A stretch of DNA of 64,000 bases, from positions 1 through 64,000 of the forward strand of contig DLMH01000136.1 in NCBI GenBank assembly GCA_002478115.1, read 5' to 3'. This document shows positions 34,061 to 42,670 of this stretch, piece by piece. This DNA comes from Candidatus Acidiferrum typicum (GTDB lineage: Bacteria; Acidobacteriota; Terriglobia; Acidiferrales; UBA7541). Below the pieces are notes generated by a model. It was given only the letters and a program-made list of their open reading frames with translations, did no database searches and was not told the origin of the DNA. The first letter of the stretch is position 1, and each line of letters opens with the position of its first letter. The position numbers were made by a program, and so were the translations under genes.

Positions 34061-36208
34061 TCAGCGCAAATTGCGCACAATCGTATGCATGTGGTGGCCG
34101 TAATAGCCCAATAAAATCGCCAGACCCAGCAGGATCAGCACGGCGTAGCTCGAGAACACGCCGGTCTGGAACATGCGCACCGGCACGCTCAGCCCATTAG
34201 TGATCTTGCCGGCCAGGTTCACCAGGCCGTCAATGACCCACTTATCCCACCACATCGAAATCCGGGAAATCACGCGCGCCAGCCACCCCGCGCCATCCAC
34301 GCCGACCCCATCGATCAACTTGGCATCCACCACGCCGAACGCCGTGCTCAGGTCCTTGACGCGGTTCACAAACAGCGCGTCGTAAATTTCGTCCACGTAG
34401 TACTTGTTGAGCAGCAAATTGTACAAACGCGGCCACGCTGCGGCGATCTTTGCGTGAAGTTTCGGGTACTGCAGATAGAGCCGATAGGCGAGCCAAATCC
34501 CCAGCGCGGCGATGCCCACGGAGGCCATCATCAGCAAATATTCCTTAAACAAAGTGTGATGGCCCAATTCAACGGCGCCAGTCTCAATCTTTACGCCGCT
34601 CAACACCGGCTCCAGGAAGGTCTCGAAGGTGTTTTTCTCCCCCCAAAGCACCGGAAGCGCAAACCAGCCGCCGCAAATCGAAAGAAACGCCAGGATCATC
34701 AACGGCACGGTCATGGATTTCGGCGACTCGTGGATGTGCTCTTCCAACTCCGTCGCGACGCGCGACCTGCCGAAAAACGCCAGAAACAGCAGGCGGAACA
34801 TGTAGAACGCGGTAATCCCCGCGGTGATCAGTCCAATCGCCCAGAGAAACAAGTAGCGATCCACGAGCAACGCCTCGTTGTGGCGATTAAACGCTTGGCC
34901 CAGGATTTCGTCCTTGCTGAAAAAGCCCGCCAGCGGGGGGACGCCGGCGATGGCCAATGTCGCAATCAGGAATGGCCGCGAGGTTGCCGGAATGGCGTTC
35001 CACAGTCCGCCCATCTTGCGCAAGTCCTGCTCCCCGGATAGCGCGTGGATTACACTGCCGGCTCCAAGGAAGAGCAGCGCTTTGAAAAAAGCGTGCGTCA
35101 TCAAGTGGAATATGCCGGCCGAGAATGCGCCAACGCCCAGCGCCAGAAACATGTAACCGAGCTGGCTGATGGTGGAATACGCCAGAACCTTTTTGATGTC
35201 GTTCTGCGCCACAGCCATGGAAGCAGCGAAAATCGCTGTGGTGGCGCCAACGATCGCGACCACATCCATCGCCACCGGCGCCAACTGGTAGATCGCGCTC
35301 ATGCGCGCCACCATGTACACGCCCGCGGTGACCATCGTCGCCGCGTGGATCAACGCGCTCACCGGCGTGGGGCCTTCCATCGCGTCCGGCAGCCAGACGT
35401 ATAGCGGCAATTGCGCGGATTTTCCGGTAGCACCAACGAAAAGCAGCAGCGCAATGCCCGTAAGAATCGGCGCGCCATAGGCCAGCCGTCCCTGGTCCAC
35501 CATCGCGCGCAGCGTTTCCAGGATTCCCGCATAAGCGACCGGATCGCTCAGCATTTGGGAAGTGAACCGCACGGTGCCAAATGTCGTGGCGATCAGAAAT
35601 ATCCCAAGGAGGAAGCCCGTATCCCCGATGCGATTGACGATGAACGCTTTCTTCCCCGCATCCGCGGCAGATTTCTTCAAAAAGTAGAAACCAATCAGCA
35701 GGTAGCTGCAGAGCCCCACGCCTTCCCATCCAACAAAGAGAAACACAAGATTGTTGGCCAGCACCAGTGTCAGCATCGAAAACATGAACAGGTTCATGTA
35801 GCCGAAAAACCGGTAGTAGCCGCCCTCATGGCCCATGTACCCGATCGAATAGACGTGGATCAGAAAGCCGACGCCCGTCACCACCAGCACCATCACGCAA
35901 GAGAGCGGATCGAGGAGGTAGCCCCAATCAGCCACGAAGTTGACCAAGCCGCCGGGTCCGGGCATCGCCCCCGGCGTGATCCATTCAAAAAGAATCTGCT
36001 GGTAAACGCGATTTTCCGGCGCGACAGCAAGGAGTTGGAGGACCGCGCCCGCCGCGTGCACAAACGAGAGGAAGACGCTCCCCACGCAGAAAAAGCTCAC
36101 CACCGGGCGCGGCAGGCTCCGCCCAATCAGCAGCATGAGCGCGGCGGTCACCAGCGGAAAAAGAGGGATGAGCCAGAGATGCTCGAGGAAGTAGCCGGAG
36201 GGAGTCAT
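34061..36208 (-). CDS. nuoL: NADH-quinone oxidoreductase subunit L (cluster 2)
   Basis: 715 residues, about 65 longer than the cluster 1 NuoL. FVGWEGVGLCSYLLIGFYFLKKSAADAGKKAFIVNRIGDTGF and GATGKSAQLPLYVWLPDAMEGPTPVSALIHAATMVTAG are nearly identical to cluster 1; the C-terminal lateral-helix region (YNLLLNKYYVDEIYDALFVNRVKDLSTAFGVVD) is longer. The ATG at 36208 is preceded by GGAGAC; a 12-residue upstream extension lacks family similarity. Confidence 0.94.
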   Translation of the reverse strand: MTPSGYFLEHLWLIPLFPLVTAALMLLIGRSLPRPVVSFFCVGSVFLSFVHAAGAVLQLLAVAPENRVYQQILFEWITPGAMPGPGGLVNFVADWGYLLDPLSCVMVLVVTGVGFLIHVYSIGYMGHEGGYYRFFGYMNLFMFSMLTLVLANNLVFLFVGWEGVGLCSYLLIGFYFLKKSAADAGKKAFIVNRIGDTGFLLGIFLIATTFGTVRFTSQMLSDPVAYAGILETLRAMVDQGRLAYGAPILTGIALLLFVGATGKSAQLPLYVWLPDAMEGPTPVSALIHAATMVTAGVYMVARMSAIYQLAPVAMDVVAIVGATTAIFAASMAVAQNDIKKVLAYSTISQLGYMFLALGVGAFSAGIFHLMTHAFFKALLFLGAGSVIHALSGEQDLRKMGGLWNAIPATSRPFLIATLAIAGVPPLAGFFSKDEILGQAFNRHNEALLVDRYLFLWAIGLITAGITAFYMFRLLFLAFFGRSRVATELEEHIHESPKSMTVPLMILAFLSICGGWFALPVLWGEKNTFETFLEPVLSGVKIETGAVELGHHTLFKEYLLMMASVGIAALGIWLAYRLYLQYPKLHAKIAAAWPRLYNLLLNKYYVDEIYDALFVNRVKDLSTAFGVVDAKLIDGVGVDGAGWLARVISRISMWWDKWVIDGLVNLAGKITNGLSVPVRMFQTGVFSSYAVLILLGLAILLGYYGHHMHTIVRNLR

Positions 36209-36266
36209 GGCCGCCGTCTCCCACAGAAGCGGGGCTCGCACTGCACTCGCGATGATGGCGCGCGCT

Positions 36267-36569
36267 TCACCATTTCAGAAGATCCATTTCATCCTCAAGC
36301 ACCGTTTCGCGGTTGCGGAAGAAGGCGATGATAATGCCGAGCCCCACCACTGCTTCCGCGGCGGCGTCCGCGATAATGAACAGCGCAAAAACCTGCCCGG
36401 CAACGTCCCCAAAAATCCGCGAAAACGCCACCAGGTTGATGTTCACGGCATTCAGAATCAGCTCGATGGACATCAGCACCACGATCACGTTGCGCCGCGT
36501 AATCACGCCGATGGCGCCGATCAGAAAGAGCGCCATGCTCAAAAACAGGTAGTAGCCGATAGGCATCAT
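36267..36569 (-). CDS. nuoK: NADH-quinone oxidoreductase subunit K (cluster 2)
   Basis: 100 residues, three helices. NVIVVLMSIELILNAVNINLVAFSR carries the first membrane Glu (SIELIL) and IADAAAEAVVGLGIIIAFFRNRETV the second. Start is MMPIG at 36569, 6 nt after nuoJ; the second ATG at 36566 is equally possible. AAAGGA lies upstream. Confidence 0.94.
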   Translation of the reverse strand: MMPIGYYLFLSMALFLIGAIGVITRRNVIVVLMSIELILNAVNINLVAFSRIFGDVAGQVFALFIIADAAAEAVVGLGIIIAFFRNRETVLEDEMDLLKW

Positions 36570-36575
36570 CGCGTT

Positions 36576-37094
36576 CTAGGTCCTTTTCTTGGCCATCACC
36601 ACGGCTCCCACCATGGCCACCAGCAGCAAAACGCTGGCAATCTCAAACGGCAGCAGGTACGCATCGAACAAGCGGCCCGCCAGCGCTTCGGTATTCGGCG
36701 GCAATTTTCCTGCCGGCACGGCGTTGGGCAACAGGAATCCCTGGCCGGGAACATTGCGCGACGACCACAGCATTACGCCCACTTCCGCAGCGAGTGCCAG
36801 CGTCACGAGCAGCGCCACCCATTTTTGCCGCGAAAACTGAATCTGGTGCAGGGCCACATCCAGCCGCACCAGCATGATCACGAAAACAAACAGCACCATG
36901 ATCCCGCCGACATACAAAATGATCTGCGCGATGAAAATGAATTCCGCGCGCAGTTGCAGGAAGATGCCCGCGGTGGCCAGCAGGGTGGTAATCAGGAACA
37001 CGGCGCTGTGAATGGCGTTGCGCCGCGTCACCATCAGCCCGGCGCTGAGGATCGCCACACCGGCGAAGAAAAAGAAGATGACCTTATCCAGCAT
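36576..37094 (-). CDS. nuoJ: NADH-quinone oxidoreductase subunit J (cluster 2)
   Basis: 172 residues, five helices. AEFIFIAQIILYVGGIMVLFVFVIMLVRLD is the conserved third helix region. The start overlaps the end of nuoH by 11 nt. As in cluster 1, nuoJ follows nuoH directly with no nuoI between them. Confidence 0.93.
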   Translation of the reverse strand: MLDKVIFFFFAGVAILSAGLMVTRRNAIHSAVFLITTLLATAGIFLQLRAEFIFIAQIILYVGGIMVLFVFVIMLVRLDVALHQIQFSRQKWVALLVTLALAAEVGVMLWSSRNVPGQGFLLPNAVPAGKLPPNTEALAGRLFDAYLLPFEIASVLLLVAMVGAVVMAKKRT

Positions 37095-38445
37095 AGGAGT
37101 CCTCAGTCGAAGGCTCTTCCGGTGGCGGCGCCGCCGAAGAGGCCGCCGCTGCGCGCTTGTCGTTCAAACGCAGCAGGAAAAGCGCCGTGGCCAGTGTGAT
37201 CACCGTAGTCAGCAGCATCGCCAGCCAGCGGTTCCAGCCATATTCCATTTCCAGAATCATGGCCACGCCCACGGCCAGCACGTTCACGATCGCCAGTGGA
37301 ATCAGAATGTACCAGCCCAGGTGCATCAACTGGTCGAAGCGGTAGCGCGGCAGCGTAAAGCGCAGCCACATAAACAGGTAAATGTACGCGCTGATCTTCA
37401 GCAGAAACCAGAATGCGCCGTGCAGCCCGGGCACCAGGAACTTCAGCGGCGCCACCAGCAGCGGCACGGCCAGGATCAGCGCCACCACAAAACACGCCAG
37501 CGCCACTCCCCACATGAACCACGTCTGCACGCGCACAGGCTGTTTCCCCGCACGGTACACACAATACGCGCCCACCGCCGCCGTGAACAACGCGGGCAGA
37601 GCATCCAGCCAGTTCATCCAGCGCACATTGGGGAACGGCCGCAGCCAGCCGCCGAGAAACAGCGTTGTTGCCACGGCGCCGACCACGATCATGTTGGCGT
37701 ACTCACCCAGGAAATATAGCGCCCAACGAAAGCCGCTGTATTCGGTCATGTAACCGGCCACGAGTTCCGATTCCGCTTCTGGCAAATCAAACGGCGCGCG
37801 ATTCGTTTCCGCGATCGAGGCCACCACATAAATAAAGAAAGCCACCGGCGCAAGGAACACGAACCAAACGCCGAAGTGCTGCTGCGCGTCCACGATGGCG
37901 CGAATCTTCAGCGTCCCCGCCAACAACAAGCCGCTGATCAGCGCCAGCCCCGCTGCTGTTTCATAGCTGACCAGTTGCGCCGTGCTGCGCAGAGCGCCCA
38001 TGATTGAATAGTGGCTGTTCGACGCCCAACCGCCCAGCACAATGCCAAAGATTCCCAGCGAACTGACGCCGATCACAAAAAGCAGACCCACGTTGATATC
38101 GCGCGCCACCTGAAACGCCGGCCCAAACGCAATCGCTCCCATCGAGGTGAGCGCTGCCGTCATGGACACCACTGGCGCCATCCAGAAAACCATTTTGTCC
38201 GCGTTATCCGGGATGATGTCTTCCTTGATCAGCAGTTTCACCGCGTCGGCAATGGGCTGCAACAATCCGTGCGGCCCCACGCGCATCGGCCCAAGCCGTG
38301 CCTGCATGTCCGCCATCAGTTTGCGTTCCACTAGGACGATATAGCCGGCCACAAGCGGCACCACGGCAACAATCACCACGCCGGAGACCAGTTCGACCCA
38401 CCAGGTCTCGAGGAAGACGAGCACGGCATGAAGGGTGGGATTCAT
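37084..38445 (-). CDS. nuoH: NADH-quinone oxidoreductase subunit H (cluster 2)
   Basis: 453 residues, with a hydrophilic C-terminal tail of ~25 residues (KRAAAASSAAPPPEEPSTED) absent from cluster 1. VERKLMADMQARLGPMRVGPHGLLQPIADAVKLLIKED, GGWASNSHYSIMGALRSTAQLVSYE and AETNRAPFDLPEAESELVAGYMTEYSG are intact. The ATG at 38445 lies 4 nt after the nuoD stop; a longer frame to 38505 would overlap nuoD. Confidence 0.93.
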   Translation of the reverse strand: MNPTLHAVLVFLETWWVELVSGVVIVAVVPLVAGYIVLVERKLMADMQARLGPMRVGPHGLLQPIADAVKLLIKEDIIPDNADKMVFWMAPVVSMTAALTSMGAIAFGPAFQVARDINVGLLFVIGVSSLGIFGIVLGGWASNSHYSIMGALRSTAQLVSYETAAGLALISGLLLAGTLKIRAIVDAQQHFGVWFVFLAPVAFFIYVVASIAETNRAPFDLPEAESELVAGYMTEYSGFRWALYFLGEYANMIVVGAVATTLFLGGWLRPFPNVRWMNWLDALPALFTAAVGAYCVYRAGKQPVRVQTWFMWGVALACFVVALILAVPLLVAPLKFLVPGLHGAFWFLLKISAYIYLFMWLRFTLPRYRFDQLMHLGWYILIPLAIVNVLAVGVAMILEMEYGWNRWLAMLLTTVITLATALFLLRLNDKRAAAASSAAPPPEEPSTEDSYAG

Positions 38446-38449
38446 GGTG

Positions 38450-39577
38450 TTAGCGGTCCACCTCGCCAAGAACGATGTCCAGCGTGCCGATGATCGCGAC
38501 CACATCGGCCACTAAATGCCCGCGCGCCATTTTGTCCAGCGCCTGCAAGTTGATGAATGACGGCGGGCGAATGCGCACGCGATACGGCTGCGTCGTGCCA
38601 TCGCTCACAATGTAATAGCCCAGGATGCCCTTGGGCGCTTCGATGGAGTGATAGATCTCGCCGGCTGGTGGCTTCAGCACTTTGCCCACCTTGCCCAGAA
38701 TCGGCCCCGCGGGAATATTCTCGATCGCCTGCAGGCAGATCAGCCGCGATTGCCGCATCTCCTCCATGCGCACCATGTAACGGTCGTACGTGTCGCCGTT
38801 GGTGCCCACGGGAATTTGAAAATTGTACTGGTCGTAGGCGGCGTAGGGCTGCGCTTTGCGCAGGTCCCATTTCACGCCGCTGGCGCGCAGCACGGGTCCC
38901 GAAGCGCCCAGCGCGATGCAATCCTCGGCGCTGAGCACGCCAACGTTCCGCGTGCGCCCGATCCAGATGCTGTTGCCGGTAAGTAGATCGACGTACTCCT
39001 GTATGCGGCGCTCGAAATCCTTGCAGAAGCGCTCCACATCTTTTTCAAAAGAGTCGTAGGCTTCGTATTGCAGCCCGCCGATGCGGAAGGCGTGCGTGGT
39101 CAAGCGCGCCCCGCAATACTTCTCGAAAATCTTCAGGATCTCTTCGCGTTCGCGCAGGCAGTAAAACAGCGGCGTCAGCGCGCCGATGTCCAGCGCGTGT
39201 GTTCCCAGCCAGACCAGGTGGCTGGCAATGCGCTGCAATTCCGTCATGATCGTGCGGATGACCTTCGCGCGCGGCGGCGCTTCCACGTTGAGCAGTTTTT
39301 CCACCGCTTCGCAGTAGCCCAGCCCGTTGCTCACCGCCGCGACGTAATCCATGCGGTCCACGTACGGCGCAAATTGCTGGTACGAGCGGTTTTCCGCGAT
39401 TTTCTCCACTCCGCGGTGCAGATACCCGATGACGCACTCCGTGCCGCGCACCCGTTCGCCATCCAGCTTCAGCTTCACCCGCAGCACGCCGTGCGTGGAT
39501 GGATGCTGCGGCCCCATGTTGAGGACCAGTTCGTCGGCGCCCAGTAGCGTCTGATTTTGCGCTGCGTCGTCTTGCAA
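38450..39577 (-). CDS. nuoD: NADH-quinone oxidoreductase subunit D (cluster 2)
   Basis: 375 residues. His29 in [13 protein letters not shown] and Tyr78 in DRMDYVAAV are the quinone-binding pair. Compared with the cluster 1 NuoD it lacks the ~25-residue segment around the MEALIYHFK block and passes from [19 protein letters not shown] directly to the [16 protein letters not shown] strand. It ends in the family tail LGEVDR. It lies 54 nt downstream of nuoC. Confidence 0.94.
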   Translation of the reverse strand: MQDDAAQNQTLLGADELVLNMGPQHPSTHGVLRVKLKLDGERVRGTECVIGYLHRGVEKIAENRSYQQFAPYVDRMDYVAAVSNGLGYCEAVEKLLNVEAPPRAKVIRTIMTELQRIASHLVWLGTHALDIGALTPLFYCLREREEILKIFEKYCGARLTTHAFRIGGLQYEAYDSFEKDVERFCKDFERRIQEYVDLLTGNSIWIGRTRNVGVLSAEDCIALGASGPVLRASGVKWDLRKAQPYAAYDQYNFQIPVGTNGDTYDRYMVRMEEMRQSRLICLQAIENIPAGPILGKVGKVLKPPAGEIYHSIEAPKGILGYYIVSDGTTQPYRVRIRPPSFINLQALDKMARGHLVADVVAIIGTLDIVLGEVDR

Positions 39578-39631
39578 AGTACCTTCCAGGTTCGTGCCGC
39601 CAGATTTCTTCCGCGGCCGCCTTCTGCGCCG

Positions 39632-40309
39632 CTACTGCCCGCTCTCAATCCCCAGATTTTCCCGGACCCAGGCGGTGTCCTGCTGCAAAATGTCGTAATC
39701 CTTGCGTAGCGGATGCCCCTGCCACTCCTCGGGCAGCAGAATGCGCTTCATATCCGGATGTCCGCTGAAGGAGATGCCGAACATATCGAAAATTTCGCGC
39801 TCCAGCCAATTCGCGGTCGGCCAAATCTCCACAAGACTAGACGCTGTTTCGCCGTCCGCCAGCGGAATCTTCAGCCGCAGCCGCAGGTTGTGCGGAAACG
39901 AATAGAGAATGGCCACCAGATCGAAACGCTTCTCGCGGCGTGGCCAATCCACGGCCGTGTAGTCTTCCAGGAGATCGAATTTCTCGACGTCGCGCGAGTA
40001 GCCCGCAATTTCCGCCAATTGCGCCGCGGCAATGACCAGGTACGCCTGCTTGCGGTCTTCGACAGCGTCTAGAATCGCCGCGCCAAATTGCTCTCGGTAG
40101 CGCTTCGTTAAATCGTTGTCCAGCGGAATCTGCATAACTGCCGGCGGCTTCGGAGGCGGCGGCGCGGGCCTTGCGGGTGCGGCGGGCTTTGCGGCTGGAG
40201 ATGAGGCAGCCTCGGCGCTCGCGGGCTTAGCGGGCGGCGCCGGTGTAGCGCCAGCACTATCTGGCTTGGGACTTTCGGGCGACTGGGGTGCCTTGGGCTC
40301 GTCTGCCAT
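39632..40309 (-). CDS. nuoC: NADH-quinone oxidoreductase subunit C with proline/alanine-rich N-terminal extension (cluster 2)
   Basis: 225 residues. The catalytic-core half carries WPTANWLEREIFDMFGISFSGHPDMKRILLPEEWQGHPLRKDY, the NuoC signature. The first ~58 residues (MADEPKAPQSPESP... through PPPPKPPA) form a low-complexity P/A/S/K-rich extension not seen in cluster 1. AGGG upstream favours the ATG at 40309 over one at 40324. A downstream ATG in MQIPLDND could be an alternative start that removes the extension. Confidence 0.9.
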   Translation of the reverse strand: MADEPKAPQSPESPKPDSAGATPAPPAKPASAEAASSPAAKPAAPARPAPPPPKPPAVMQIPLDNDLTKRYREQFGAAILDAVEDRKQAYLVIAAAQLAEIAGYSRDVEKFDLLEDYTAVDWPRREKRFDLVAILYSFPHNLRLRLKIPLADGETASSLVEIWPTANWLEREIFDMFGISFSGHPDMKRILLPEEWQGHPLRKDYDILQQDTAWVRENLGIESGQ

Positions 40310-40581
40310 GGACCCTGGGACCATTGGGCTGCAAAGTGGGGCTCATCAGAACTCAAAGAAGCCCCGATTTATTCCCCTGAGAATGACCGCAATTAAGGCC
40401 GCGCGCAAAAGGAAGGAGCGAGAACGCGCAAGCCAGTCTGCAGGCGGACACACTCATTCGCGACCTGGCAGCCAACAGGATCGCTCCCTGCGTTTCTAAC
40501 ATACGCAGTGAGAGCAGTCAATGCGCGCCGCCACAGACACTGAAAAATTCCCGAACTTCTCCGCTGCAGAATGGTCTTCGT

Positions 40582-40606
40582 TGGGGTCGAGCGTTGCTCG
40601 ACCCCA
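40582..40606. repeat. Perfect 11-bp inverted repeat
   Basis: TGGGGTCGAGC, loop GTT, then GCTCGACCCCA. No T-tract follows on either strand, so it is not a standard terminator. It lies within the nuoA-nuoC gap of cluster 2 and could stabilise or process the mRNA between them. Confidence 0.8.
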
Positions 40607-40692
40607 GCTCGGCACGACGTTAATCTTGGCAAGGCGCGATTGCCTTTGACACCCCAAACATGGTTCGGTTGTCATCGCAAACGTATTTCGGT

Positions 40693-40733
40693 TGTCATCC
40701 CGAGCGCAGCGAGGGATCTGCTTTTCGCAAGAG
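40693..40733 (+). repeat. 41-nt dispersed repeat, copy 1
   Basis: Begins TGTCATCCCGAGCGCAGCGA and ends TCTGCTTTTCGCAAGAG. It recurs with one mismatch at 54894-54934. It is a member of the CCGAGCG-AGCGAGG type of intergenic repeat found in many bacterial genomes. Confidence 0.85.
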
Positions 40734-40752
40734 TTATTGAATGAGGCAGGTT

Positions 40753-41127
40753 CTAGGCCCAGTCCAGCGCGCCTTTTTTGTACAACCACGCGTACCCAAC
40801 CAGCAGGATGCCCAGAAAGACGAACATGGAAACCAGCGCAAACGCGCCCATGTGGTTCACTACCCAAGAGCGATACAAAATCGCCCAGGGAAACAGGAAC
40901 ATCGTTTCCACGTCGAAGATCACGAACAGCATGGCCACCACATAGAATCGCGCCGAATAGCGGCCCCGCGCGTTGCTTTCCGGTGGAATGCCGCACTCGT
41001 AGGGCTGCAATTTGGCCGGGCCGCCGCGTGATTCCGGGCGGATCAATTTGAAAATCAGCAGCGCGAGAACGGGGAACGACAGAACCAGCAACGCAAAAAT
41101 GAGAACCGGAATGTACGCCTCAGGCAT
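40753..41127 (-). CDS. nuoA: NADH-quinone oxidoreductase subunit A (cluster 2)
   Basis: 124 residues, three helices, first gene of cluster 2. The signature AKLQPYECGIPPESNARGRYSARFYVVAMLFVIFDVETMFLFPWA is intact with the quinone-channel cysteine. GAGAGG upstream supports the ATG at 41127 over one at 41154. nuoC follows only after a 443-nt gap. Confidence 0.93.
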   Translation of the reverse strand: MPEAYIPVLIFALLVLSFPVLALLIFKLIRPESRGGPAKLQPYECGIPPESNARGRYSARFYVVAMLFVIFDVETMFLFPWAILYRSWVVNHMGAFALVSMFVFLGILLVGYAWLYKKGALDWA

Positions 41128-41235
41128 GGGATGCCTCTCGAGGCATCGTACCACAACTCCACACGAAGTGACTTCCGGGCGTGCGCGCCACGCAAATCTT
41201 GCGCTTCGCTTTTTGTGCTGTGATTTGCGACGCCC

Positions 41236-42063
41236 CTATTTCTCGAACAGCAACTCGCCGGCGCGCTGCGTGGCTTTCACCACCGCCTTGATCAGCGTCA
41301 CGCGCAGCTTCCCTTCCTCAAGTTCGAGTATGCCGTCGATCGTGCAGCCGGCCGGAGTCGTCACCGCGTCTTTCAGCAAAGCGGGATGATCGCCCGTCTC
41401 CAGCACGACGCTGGCCGCGCCCTTCATCGTCTGCGACGCCAGCAGCGTGGCGATGTCGCGCGGCAAACCCACCTTCACCCCGGCTTCGGCGAGCGATTCC
41501 AGAATGATGTAGGCAAACGCGGGGCCGCTGGCGGAAAGGCCGGTGACCGCATCCATGTTTTTCTCGTCAACCACCACCGTGCGGCCCACGACATTGAACA
41601 TGGCTTCCGCAATTTCCAGGTGCTCGGCGGAGGCGTGCGCGCCTCGGCAGATGCCGGTCATGCCGCAGCCCACGGCGGAGCAGGTATTGGGCATGGCGCG
41701 CACCACGGCAGTCTTGGCGCCGGCGCGCTGTTCGATGTACGCGGTGGGCACGGAAGCTGCCACCGAAATGATCAGCGTATCCTCGCCGAGTTCCGGCGCA
41801 ATTTCCTTCAGGACGTCGCCAACCACCTGCGGCTTCACTGCTAGAAGCACGATGTCCGCACCATGCACGGCCTTGCGATTGTCCGTTGTGCCGCTGACGC
41901 CAAGTTCCTTCGTAAGCGCGGCGGCCTTTTCCTCGTGGCGCACCGTCGCGGTTACGCGCTTTGGCGCGAACAGCCCTTGCTTTAGATAGGCGCGCAACAG
42001 GATGCTGCCGAGCTTACCGGTGCCAAGTACGGCGAGAGTCTTGTCTGAGAGTTTCGTAGGCAT
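41236..42063 (-). CDS. proC: Pyrroline-5-carboxylate reductase
   Basis: Reduces 1-pyrroline-5-carboxylate to proline with NAD(P)H. 275 residues. TLAVLGTGKLGSILLRAYL is the Rossmann dinucleotide motif, DIVLLAVKPQVVGDVL and VVRAMPNTCSAVGCGMTGIC follow, and the C-terminal signature AVTGLSASGPAFAYIILESLAEAGVKVGLPRD...VTTPAGCTIDGI forms the dimer active site. The start at 42063 fits family length. It stands alone between complex I cluster 2 and the MoCo genes. Confidence 0.94.
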   Translation of the reverse strand: MPTKLSDKTLAVLGTGKLGSILLRAYLKQGLFAPKRVTATVRHEEKAAALTKELGVSGTTDNRKAVHGADIVLLAVKPQVVGDVLKEIAPELGEDTLIISVAASVPTAYIEQRAGAKTAVVRAMPNTCSAVGCGMTGICRGAHASAEHLEIAEAMFNVVGRTVVVDEKNMDAVTGLSASGPAFAYIILESLAEAGVKVGLPRDIATLLASQTMKGAASVVLETGDHPALLKDAVTTPAGCTIDGILELEEGKLRVTLIKAVVKATQRAGELLFEK

Positions 42064-42186
42064 GATGCCAACATTGTTACGGACCCAGCGAAAACCGTCA
42101 ACAAGCGAATGGCGAGGCCAACCCTGCAAGGGAAGGCCGATCCATGCCTTAGGAACGTTTAGGAACTCTGCTCACGCACTCGTCTG

Positions 42187-42663
42187 CTAATCGTGGCGCG
42201 CGCCGTGGAGCACTTCCAGCGCGTGGGGCAGCAGGTGCGCGATGGCGTCCAGCGATTCGACTGCGCCTTTCGGGCTGCCCGGCAAATTCAGGATGAGGGT
42301 GCGGTGCCGCGATACCACAACACCCCGCGATAATAGCGCCGTGGGTGTTTTTTCCACGCCCCTGCGCCGCATCTCTTCGGCCAAGCCGGGGATGTTGCGC
42401 TCGGCAACGTCGAGCGTCGCTTCCGGGGTATTGTCGCGCGGCCCCAGTCCCGTGCCGCCGGTGGTCAACAGCAGATCGACCCGCCGCGAGTCCGCCAGCT
42501 CGCGCAATTGGCTGCGCACATTACCCGGGTCATCCGAGCACCGCAATGTTGCCGTCACTTCCCAGCCAAGTTCGCGGCAGCGCTGCACCAGCGCCGGCCC
42601 GGAGAGGTCCATGCGTTCACCGCGCGCAACGGAATCGCTGATCGTCAGGATGGCAACACGCAT
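42187..42663 (-). CDS. mog: Molybdopterin adenylyltransferase (MogA/MoaB type)
   Basis: Adenylylates molybdopterin before molybdenum insertion by MoeA. 158 residues. VAILTISDSVARGERMDLSGP is the N-terminal signature, LLLTTGGTGLGPRDNTPEATLDV the MPT-binding core, and SRGVVVSRHRTLILNLPGSPKGAVESL the C-terminal part. It cannot be separated cleanly from MoaB by eye. It lies 7 nt downstream of the response regulator gene. Confidence 0.88.
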   Translation of the reverse strand: MRVAILTISDSVARGERMDLSGPALVQRCRELGWEVTATLRCSDDPGNVRSQLRELADSRRVDLLLTTGGTGLGPRDNTPEATLDVAERNIPGLAEEMRRRGVEKTPTALLSRGVVVSRHRTLILNLPGSPKGAVESLDAIAHLLPHALEVLHGARHD

Positions 42664-42670
42664 GGCAGGT

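Larger units (their letters stand above)
40310..40752. other. 443-nt gap between nuoA and nuoC of cluster 2, without nuoB
   Basis: In most complex I operons nuoB lies here. No reading frame on either strand shows the NuoB cysteine pattern, and no fragment of it is recognisable. The gap holds a perfect hairpin (40582-40606) and one copy of a 41-nt dispersed repeat (40693-40733). Confidence 0.7.

Noticed and set aside
40582..40606. Perfect 11-bp hairpin considered as a terminator for nuoA of cluster 2
   Set aside because: No T-tract on either strand; termination there would separate nuoA from the rest of the operon.
40310..40752. Possible hidden or degraded nuoB
   Set aside because: No frame shows the NuoB CC...C...CP cysteine pattern or any recognisable fragment.
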